Below the pieces are notes generated by a model. The model was not told where the DNA came from, did no database searches, and saw only the letters and a list, made by a program, of their open reading frames with translations. DNA of 20,092 bases from Azolla pinnata (taxonomy: Eukaryota; Streptophyta; Polypodiopsida; Salviniales; Salviniaceae), in the NCBI GenBank assembly GCA_037176905.1, contig JBBBWG010000637.1:1-20092 (forward strand), read 5' to 3'. Below, piece by piece: positions 1-6,895 of this stretch. Position numbers and translations under genes: made by a program. Each line of letters begins with the position of its first letter. Within the stretch, counting starts at the first letter, position 1.

Positions 1-267
1 AAAAAAAACCGCCCATTACGCAAGTGCGTAACAATGCCAGCATTTTCATTCACGACGAGCCCGCGAAATTAGCCGTCGCTATCTGTCGCGGAATCACTGC
101 CCCGTTCGGGCAAGCAAGCCTCGTGTATCGAAATCGGATCGGATCGGATCGGATGTGCTCGGAATCCGTCGCCCCATTCGGGCCACAGCAAGATTCCGGC
201 ATCGATTCGTCGGTATTTCCCCAGCTGCTCTCCTCGATGACACGCGATTTCGACGTTGTATTATTAC
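1..267 (-). other. 5' part of P450 intron 1 (partial)
   Basis: On the minus strand a donor reading AAG|GTAATA follows the last conserved P450 residues, so 267 downward is read as intron running off the left edge. Past that point the P450 frame gives basic, Ser/Arg-rich sequence with no P450 resemblance. A pentanucleotide microsatellite, ATCGG x4, occupies 133-154. No other gene is visible here. The open frames that cross this stretch are read-through of the high GC content. Confidence 0.5.
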
Positions 268-756
268 CTTGCGGGGGCGGAGGGCGTGCAGGATGGAGAG
301 CCGGCGCAGGTCTCGCCACTTGGGCCCGTGCTCGCCGAAGCCGATGGACACGTCCTGGCCGTAGAAGAGGTGGCGGAAGATGGCGAGCGGCGGCCGGCTC
401 GCGAACGTCTCGTCGAGCCGGCCGCGGAGGCACTGCGCCGCAAGCTCGGGGCTCGACACGACCGCGGTGTGAACGCGGCCGAGGCGGAGGTAGACGAGGG
501 GCCCGTATCGGCGCCCGAGCCGCGCGAACGAGTGGTGCAGGAACGTCCCCCGCCCGCGAGCCAGCTCCGCCAGATTCCCCAGTATGGGCACTGGCGCGGG
601 CCCCGGAGGCAGGCCATCTCTCAGGCTCCACACCAACCGCGTCGTCCATCCGTACACATACAGCCATGCCACCAACGCTACCGCTACCGCCGCAACGACG
701 AACGCCTTGTCCACCATTGCTGCCATCGTTGCTGTTACCATCATCATCGTCGCCAT
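268..756 (-). CDS. Cytochrome P450, CYP71 clan (A-type), exon 1 only
   Basis: This is the N-terminal 163 residues of a microsomal P450, a haem-thiolate monooxygenase anchored in the ER membrane and fed electrons by P450 reductase. Visible parts are a hydrophobic anchor at about residues 16-36 (VVAAVAVALVAWLYVYG), the proline-rich hinge LPPGPAPVPILGN at 49-61, the A-helix/beta-1 region around YGPLVYLRLG at 84-93, ETFASRPP at 116-123, and the C-helix WRDLR at 147-151 (family WxxxR, which contacts haem propionate). The I-helix, ExxR and Cys haem-ligand regions would be in later exons outside the window. The ATG at 756 is the first of five Met codons in the first 14, so the exact start is uncertain. 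The exon is very GC-rich compared with the PPR genes. Substrate and CYP family cannot be set from this part. A truncated pseudogene is the alternative. Confidence 0.85.
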
Positions 757-873
757 TTGCTATGCAATGCGATCCTAATGAGCGAGGTGCCGCGAAAAAA
801 GTATTCGAGTTTGTTGATCGGCACGCACCGATTCGGTGCTGATTGCTTTGCTTTTGTATCTCCTCGAGCCCTT

Positions 874-879
874 CTTATA
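874..879 (-). promoter_or_regulatory. TATA-like box of the P450 gene
   Basis: The minus strand reads CTATAAG here, 118 bp upstream of the P450 ATG. That would give a leader of roughly 85-90 nt. The call rests on position and sequence only. Confidence 0.4.
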
Positions 880-912
880 GAACCCGGTGGCCCTGGGTGA
901 CTCGATCGATGA

Positions 913-928
913 TGCGTCGATCGACGCA
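913..928. promoter_or_regulatory. 16-bp perfect palindrome upstream of the P450 TATA box
   Basis: TGCGTCGATCGACGCA is its own reverse complement and lies about 35-50 bp upstream of the TATA-like box at 874-879. It is followed at 929-975 by an imperfect direct repeat (GCGTTCCAAAGTCGTCG and GCGCTCCAAAGTCATCG). Both could be protein-binding sites in the P450 promoter. No known factor is assigned. Confidence 0.3.
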
Positions 929-1120
929 GCGTTCCAAAGTCGTCGATCCGCGCGGCGCTCCAAAGTCATCGCTGCCTCCGCCAGCCCTGCAAATTCCAAT
1001 TACCCATTTGCCTTCCCTCCCGTGTGTTGCGTACGCTCGCACACATCTCAGCTCAACTCATGCCACCAATATTGAAGAGCGGGATTCATGGAGAGGCCGA
1101 TCTCGGTCAAACTTTTGGGG

Positions 1121-1612
1121 GGGTTCCCAAAGTGCTTTGCTTCAGTGGCAAAACTGCCAGACGTACGTTTTGATTTCGCCTCGATTCCATTGTTTTTTTG
1201 CTTCAAACAGAACAGTAACGTGAAGAAAGAATAGGTTGTAGGAAATCGAAATAATGAATTGAAATCTACGGCGCACAAATGAAATTTCGCCACAAAACAG
1301 TGAAGTGAATAGGCTGTAAAAATCGAAATCAGAATCGAAATCCACAGAAAATTGGCGTGCCCACATGGGTTCCCAAAGTGCTTTGCTTCAGTGGCAAAAC
1401 TGCCAGACGTACGTTTTGATTTCGCCTCGATTCCATTGTTTTTTTGCTTCAAACAGAACAGTAACGTGAAGAAAGAATAGGTTGTAGGAAATCGAAATAA
1501 TGAATTGAAATCTACGGCGCACAAATGAAATTTCGCCACAAAACAGTGAAGTGAATAGGCTGTAAAAATCGAAATCAGAATCGAAATCCACAGAAAATTG
1601 GCGTGCCCACAT
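1121..1612. repeat. 246-bp direct tandem duplication, two identical copies
   Basis: Copy 1 is 1121-1366 and copy 2 is 1367-1612. Both begin GGGTTCCCAAAGTG and end GCGTGCCCACAT. Read base by base I found no difference between them, including a run of seven T. The unit is 3 x 82 bp, so two minus-strand frames stay open through both copies. That is an effect of unit length and is not evidence of coding. Inside each unit, GAAATCGAAAT-like words recur. Identity implies a very recent event or an assembly duplicate. Confidence 0.95.
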
Positions 1613-1630
1613 GCTGTTGATCGGCTGGAA

Positions 1631-1856
1631 CGTTGAATATTTTGTCGCCAGTTGATTGACCCCAAAAAGCATCCAGACCCATTTGAAGTAGAAGGATGAC
1701 TACATCAGCAGCCGGACAACCAACAATTCTAATCGAACATCTCCACGTTGAATATTTTGTCGCCAGTTGATCGACCCCAAAAAGCATCCAGACCCATTTG
1801 AAGAAGAAGGATGAATACATCAGCAGCCAGACAACAATTCTAATCGAACATCTCCA
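1631..1856. repeat. 115/111-bp direct tandem duplication
   Basis: Copy 1 is 1631-1745 and copy 2 is 1746-1856; both start CGTTGAATATTTTGTCGCC. They differ by four substitutions and one 4-bp gap (GACAACCAACAATTC against GACAACAATTC). The array starts 18 bp after the identical 246-bp duplication and is older than it, judged by divergence. Confidence 0.93.
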
Positions 1857-3299
1857 CGATTTGGGGTGTGAATCCAATATTGCACATCTTGCACGAAGTC
1901 AGAATCTAACCTCCATCAGTGAAGGCCCTGCAAAACAGAGGGATGAAACAGAAAAGGCTTTGTTCTCTCTATTCACGTTGCGGTAAATGATCAGCACAAA
2001 TAAGCTGTGAAATATAAGAGTTTTTACCCAGTGTGTCTTCGAGACGATCCTCCATCAAGAGAATGTGTATGCCCCAGCATCTCTTTGATCTTGCTACTAT
2101 CTCCCCGGTACTTGAAGTGCAGGCAAAAAATTAAGGGCCAAATGCATGTCCAGTGTATAGGAAACGTGTAGCGCTCCAAATACGCCTATTATCCCACTCA
2201 TTTTGCTCTTCCACATCTTCATAAAAGAGCATACCATACTCGATGGCTTCAAGAGTATTTCATATTGTGGATCTACAACTTAACACTGTTGTAGGCATTT
2301 AAATTTGGCAGTGAAGCCACTTCCCTGGTTGCATTCTAACTTATCTATCAAAGGAACTAATTCAAAAAAACCAAAACTAGTTCATGTAGATTACAAATTC
2401 ATCTTAGTAGAATGGTTCATCGGTAAGATTATTCCTTTGATAGCGATACCTGCTGGTCGCGAAAGCATCTTCCATTGCCATAGGACAACATGGAGCGGTC
2501 CACCTTCCAAGCCTGATAACAAAAGAGAGGAGATTAGGCTTAACTATAACTACATATTTCGATTCAAACTGAAACAAAAAAAAAAAATTATACAGAAACA
2601 AAATATATCAAGACTATGCATGTTTTGACTTTCCATTCCAGCAGGGACTTCCATGGCTACTGCGATGGTGTGGCCTCCTCTTAGACCCTCCTACAGGTGC
2701 TGTTGTCAGCTGAGCAGACAGAAAGAGAAGTGGAGGAGAAAGGGAATGAAGAGGATGACGTGCTGGGGGAGCAAAGCAAAACTCAGAATAGATGCCAATA
2801 TGTTCTTGAGAAGAGTATTACTGGCCATGGACACTAGTACTGATTATCTGGGATTATTACTGAAACATGCCTCCCCTCCATGGCCACAACTGATGATTAT
2901 CCCAGCAGCATTCCCAAGAGAATCATGAATCAGCTGAAGATTTCTTACGCTTCCCAACAAGTCAGAAGATCCTGTAGATCCCTATTCTGGCTGAGACTGC
3001 CTACATTCAGCCTTACAATATTGGCGGCATGATGAAAAATGTCTTAGCTAGCACCGTGCACTGATCGCGCCCATGGTTGATTCGGGGTCATACAAAGGCG
3101 ATGACAAGGTGTTCAGGGGGTGCCTTTGAAACCAGTAGAATTTGAACAAAGATAATCACGCTTTCGATAGCACTTACAATCACATCGTCTTCAAATATCT
3201 GCCTTCAAAACCAAAACTATTGGGTTAATATCACAGCATTGGCGTGATTTCAACCAGTCTTGCATGCTATTTCCATGACTCTGGCCAACTTGTTTCCAA
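1857..3299. other. Intergenic stretch without a supportable gene
   Basis: AT-rich sequence with only short open frames. The longest (plus, 2305-2628 and 2653-2928) show no domain I recognise. On the minus strand at about 2146-2270 there is a 40-codon open stretch (reading LEAIEYGMLFYEDVEEQNEW and on to TGHAFGP) that looks protein-like but has no start and ends at a stop. It may be a decayed coding relic of unknown family. I see no RNA gene or terminal repeats. Confidence 0.5.
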
Positions 3300-3730
3300 A
3301 CGCTCTTTAAAGATTATTTAGCACTGGTTGTGCTTTTGTGAGCATACCAGATTTAGCATTCACTTCGACAGCAGAGGTGCTGAATTGCGTCTATCCAACA
3401 TATACCACTTGCAGCGATGTCATCTCAGGCTTTTCTACTGTTATCAATAGCACAAACATTGCCAAAAGTTTATGAGAGTACTTCGATCCAACACTTACCA
3501 CTCTCAGAAATCTCATCTCAGGTATTTGTACTGTGCATGTGCCATTAAAAGCTTGAAAGATGCACAAGAAGGTAAATTTGATTCGGAGGGAGATCATTTC
3601 CACTGCAAGTTCTCAAAAGATCTTCAAGCTTGATCATGCTGAGCATGTTTTGCAATGAGTGCCCACCATGACAGAACTTCTGGAATTCAAAGCTTCTTGT
3701 CCACATCTGCAAGCAAGCACGCCCGTGATC
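3300..3730 (-). pseudogene. Decayed PLS-type PPR gene fragment
   Basis: Read on the minus strand in three frames, this stretch keeps PPR repeats in the correct order. First is a P motif, PEVLSWWALIAKHAQHDQA (about 3630-3690). Then comes an L motif split over two frames, DLPPNQI and FTFLCIFQAFNGTCTVQ (about 3525-3600). Last is an S motif, TSAVEVNAKSGMLTKAQPVL (about 3315-3380), which matches TALVDMYAKCGMLxKAQxVL of intact relatives. At least three in-frame stops and two frameshifts break it, so it cannot encode a PPR protein. It lies just downstream of the PPR1 stop in the same orientation. It is either a tandem copy of PPR1 or the rotted 3' part of an older, longer gene. Confidence 0.75.
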
Positions 3731-3820
3731 CAACCACCTCGGTAAGTTGTGTGAGTGTTTTACACCATTATTGATAGAGCCATAAGGCGAAAACCATTTG
3801 TAAACACTCCGTACATAAAA

Positions 3821-6214
3821 TTAATTGCCATTTGCTAAGATAACGTTCAATCTCATGGCCATGACACGCATTCTTTTTGCATCCATTTCCATGCCGGAAG
3901 CTGCAAAAAGATCGGCCATAAGTACATAAGTTGCAGCAGCACCAGCATCACCACTATCCACCTGCACAGCCTGATCGAAAGCTCCCATCCCAAGCTTCAC
4001 ATTTCCCCATTTTCTACAAGCACCTAGCAGGACGAGCCAAATTGCAAGGTAATCCGAAGATGGCATCATCTGAATCATCCACAATGCCTTGTCGAAGAGT
4101 CCCATGCACCCGAAAATGACTACCATGCAAGTGTAGTGCGCAAGGGTTGGTTTGATGTTATATTCCCCAACCATGCAACCAAAACATGTTTGAGCCTCTT
4201 CCAAAAGTCCTGAGTGGCTACATGCATTCAATGCAAGCAGAAAGATGGAAGCATCAGGGCAAAGACCCTCTTCCTGCATCTGTCTGATACAGTTAAGTAC
4301 TTCACGAACTTGCCCTTGCTGTGAATACCCTTCAATAAGTGCAGACCATGAAATTAAATTTCGTATAGGGAGCTCGTCAAGCACTTGCCATGCCTTTGTA
4401 AATAAGCCATATCTAGCGTACATATTCACCAGAGCACTTCCTAGCATGATATTTTTCTCTGGTGATTCTTGGTTTCCGGTGATCTTACTGTAAATGAATT
4501 CTCCCTCAGTAATAGTCCCCATGGTGCCACAAGCTTTAAAGATGTAGAGAAACGTGGTCATGTCTGGAGAGATGCCTTCACCTTGCATTTGCTCAAAACA
4601 GGTGAGCGCTTCATGCCCTTGTCTTTGTTGAATGTACCCTGCTATTAGTGCATTCCAGCAGTCTAAATTTCGAACTCCGAGAATGTCATGCACGTCTTGT
4701 GCTTGTTGAAGCCTACCACATTTTGCATACATATCCACCAAAGCAGATCCAAGCTCCACATTTCTCTCCAACAAGTCCAAACTCACGATTTCCTTGTGGA
4801 TGCATTCCCCTTCCACCAGAGCTCCAATGCTTCCACATGCCTTCAAGACTGAAATCAAAATTGCCACATCTGGAGACAGGCCATCTGTTCGCATTTGTGC
4901 ATAATAGTTGAGCGCTTCACGACCCTTCCCATAATCTGCAAACCCTCCGATCAATGCACCGTAGGACACAATGTCTCTGATATGAAGCATTTCATGCACC
5001 GCATGCGCTTTTGCAAGCATGCCACATTTGGCATACATATCCACCAAGGCAGTGCCAAGCTTACCGTGGCTTCCCAACAGTCGCCTGTGGACAATTTCAT
5101 CATGGATTAGTTTTCCTTTGTTGATAGATCCTGTACTTCCACAGGCCTTTAGAACACTGAGGAAAGTGACTGCATTTGGGGAGAGACCCTCACTTTGCAT
5201 CTGTTCAAAGCAGTTCAGTGCTTCATAACCTTGCTCATGCTGTGCATACCCTGCGATTAATAGAGACCAAGAGATCACATCTCTGACGTGAAGATCATCA
5301 TGTACTTGCAGTGCTTTTCCTAGCAACCCACACTTGACATACATGTCCACTAATGCTGTTCCAAGGATTACACTCTTCTCTAGTAATCCTAGAGCCACAA
5401 GCTGATCATGAATCCTTTCTCCCATAGCAACAGCTCGTATGCTGCCACATGCCTTCAGGACACAAACGAAAGAAACCACATCAGGGGAAAGGCCTTTGCC
5501 TTGCATCTCTTCGAAGCACTTCAATGCCTCATGCCCTTTCCCATGGTGAATGTACCCTGTGATCAATGCAGACCAAGACACTGTACTTTGAGTGGGCAGT
5601 TCATCGTGCACTCGTTGTGCTTCAGCAAGCTTACCACATTCGGCATACATATTGACGAGTGCAGTATCAAGAAGGGCGGTTCTGTCCAGCATACCCCTAA
5701 TGACAATCTCAGTATGGGCTTCTCTACCTTTTCCTACAGCACAAGTGCTGCCACAAGCTTGCAATATGCTCAGAAAGGTTATCGAATTTGGGGAGTGGCC
5801 CTCTTCTTGCATACTCTGGAAACAGCTCCAAGCTTCATGGACATGGCCATGGTGGGCATATCCTCCGATGAGCGCTGACCATGACACAACATCCCGAATG
5901 CAAAGCTCCTTGTGCACTTGCTTTGCCTTTTCGAACTCGCTGCATTTGGCATACAAGGTCACCAACGCGGTACCAAGCACATGATCCCTTTTCAGCAGAC
6001 CCCTGATCACAACTTCATTGTGTATCTGTTTACCTTTAAGAATCCCGCCCTCAACGTTGCTGCAGGCCTTTAGCAAGCAGAGGAAGGTGACTGAATTGGG
6101 AACGAGTCCCTCACCTCGGATCCTGTCAAAACAGTACAGAGCTTCATAAGATCTGCCATGTTTAGTATAGCCTGAGATCAGGGCATTCCAGGAAATCACA
6201 TCCCCAGCGTTCAT
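3821..6214 (-). CDS. PLS-class PPR protein, 797 aa, N-terminus and E2 truncated (PPR1)
   Basis: PPR proteins of this class bind single-stranded organelle RNA, one base per repeat, and serve in editing, splicing or processing. The ORF opens inside a P motif (DVISWNALISGY, residues 5-16). It continues with regular P-L-S triplets: S motifs near 78-108, 179-210, 282-312, 384-414, 486-516 and 589-619, and P motifs near 109-143, 211-245, 313-347, 415-449, 517-551 and 620-654. It ends with L2 (655-690), S2 (691-721), E1 (722-755) and an E2 cut short at NVILANGN. There is no E+ or DYW domain. No transit peptide is seen, and an in-frame TGA lies five codons before the ATG, so the start cannot extend upstream. 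The long undamaged frame argues that it is or recently was under selection. The missing targeting sequence leaves its organelle, and perhaps its function, in doubt. Confidence 0.85.
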   Translation of the reverse strand: MNAGDVISWNALISGYTKHGRSYEALYCFDRIRGEGLVPNSVTFLCLLKACSNVEGGILKGKQIHNEVVIRGLLKRDHVLGTALVTLYAKCSEFEKAKQVHKELCIRDVVSWSALIGGYAHHGHVHEAWSCFQSMQEEGHSPNSITFLSILQACGSTCAVGKGREAHTEIVIRGMLDRTALLDTALVNMYAECGKLAEAQRVHDELPTQSTVSWSALITGYIHHGKGHEALKCFEEMQGKGLSPDVVSFVCVLKACGSIRAVAMGERIHDQLVALGLLEKSVILGTALVDMYVKCGLLGKALQVHDDLHVRDVISWSLLIAGYAQHEQGYEALNCFEQMQSEGLSPNAVTFLSVLKACGSTGSINKGKLIHDEIVHRRLLGSHGKLGTALVDMYAKCGMLAKAHAVHEMLHIRDIVSYGALIGGFADYGKGREALNYYAQMRTDGLSPDVAILISVLKACGSIGALVEGECIHKEIVSLDLLERNVELGSALVDMYAKCGRLQQAQDVHDILGVRNLDCWNALIAGYIQQRQGHEALTCFEQMQGEGISPDMTTFLYIFKACGTMGTITEGEFIYSKITGNQESPEKNIMLGSALVNMYARYGLFTKAWQVLDELPIRNLISWSALIEGYSQQGQVREVLNCIRQMQEEGLCPDASIFLLALNACSHSGLLEEAQTCFGCMVGEYNIKPTLAHYTCMVVIFGCMGLFDKALWMIQMMPSSDYLAIWLVLLGACRKWGNVKLGMGAFDQAVQVDSGDAGAAATYVLMADLFAASGMEMDAKRMRVMAMRLNVILANGN

Positions 6215-6318
6215 GTAGCCCGCCGATCAAACTGCTATTACTGCTGTTATCAAGAGATCACATCCCCAGCATTCATGTAGATTGCTCATACTGCTATTGC
6301 TGCCGTCTTTGTGGGTGC
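6195..6318. repeat. 62-bp imperfect tandem duplication at the PPR1 start
   Basis: ATCACATCCCCAGC-TTCATGTAG occurs at 6195-6218 and 6257-6280 with one mismatch, followed in both by ACTGCTATT-CTGC words. The duplicated piece is the PPR1 start, ATG-Asn-Ala-Gly-Asp-Val-Ile-Ser. The outer copy ends in TGA where the inner one has TGG (Trp). The 62-bp spacing also shifts the frame, so only the inner copy can start PPR1. Confidence 0.85.
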
Positions 6319-6895
6319 TTCAGCTTCACTATCACCGTCATCTTCTTCTTCTTCTTCATGCAAATAATGCTGTAACTACCATCATGTTTTCCGCCTTCCA
6401 GCTGCACATACAAGAATGATCATTTCAAAGAACAACACACGAGGAAATCTGGTTTCTACGATAAAAGCAAAGCCATCAAAGTTCCAAATTACCTCATGGT
6501 CAACACAAAACAATGCACCGAATCACAACTGGGAATATAAATTGAAAATAGGGCTTTAGTGATCGCTCCATCATAGCATGATTACTCTATCCAAGCTCAA
6601 GTATAATGTTATGGGTTATATTTGCCTTCAAATCGAAATGGTATCGCAATTCAGAAAAGCATTAAGATGAAACAATCACTAATTTTGTGAGCTACAAATT
6701 GGTTGAAGCTTTTCATGTGGCATATGATATGGTACTGTAGTCCATTAGTTTTTGAGATGAGCCAGATGGTAGTTTGTTATGACACCATCAATGTTATTGC
6801 ATGACCCTTTCCTTGTGTGTATTAGCAAATGCAAGATTAGTGTAACTTGATTCGAAATGAGAGTTTTATACCCAATTTCAACAACTTAATCTATA
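6319..6895. other. PPR1-PPR2 intergenic stretch with CTT tract
   Basis: Nothing here supports a gene. A CTT run lies at 6341-6357. On the minus strand it encodes an acidic relic (LHEEEEEDDGDSEAEAPTK) in the frame of the outer, dead PPR1 start. The rest is AT-rich and probably holds the PPR1 leader and PPR2 3' end. Confidence 0.5.

Noticed and set aside
264..900. Other open frames across the P450 exon on both strands
   Set aside because: High GC leaves several frames open; only the minus frame from 756 has the anchor, hinge and C-helix motifs.
1048..1672. Long minus-strand open frames over the 246-bp repeats (205 and 94 codons)
   Set aside because: They are open only because the repeat unit is a multiple of three; the same peptide is repeated exactly and has no domain or family resemblance.
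1121..1856. CRISPR-like array or LTRs
   Set aside because: The repeats are direct and contiguous with no spacers, in a plant nuclear context; no LTR end motifs or primer-binding site were seen.
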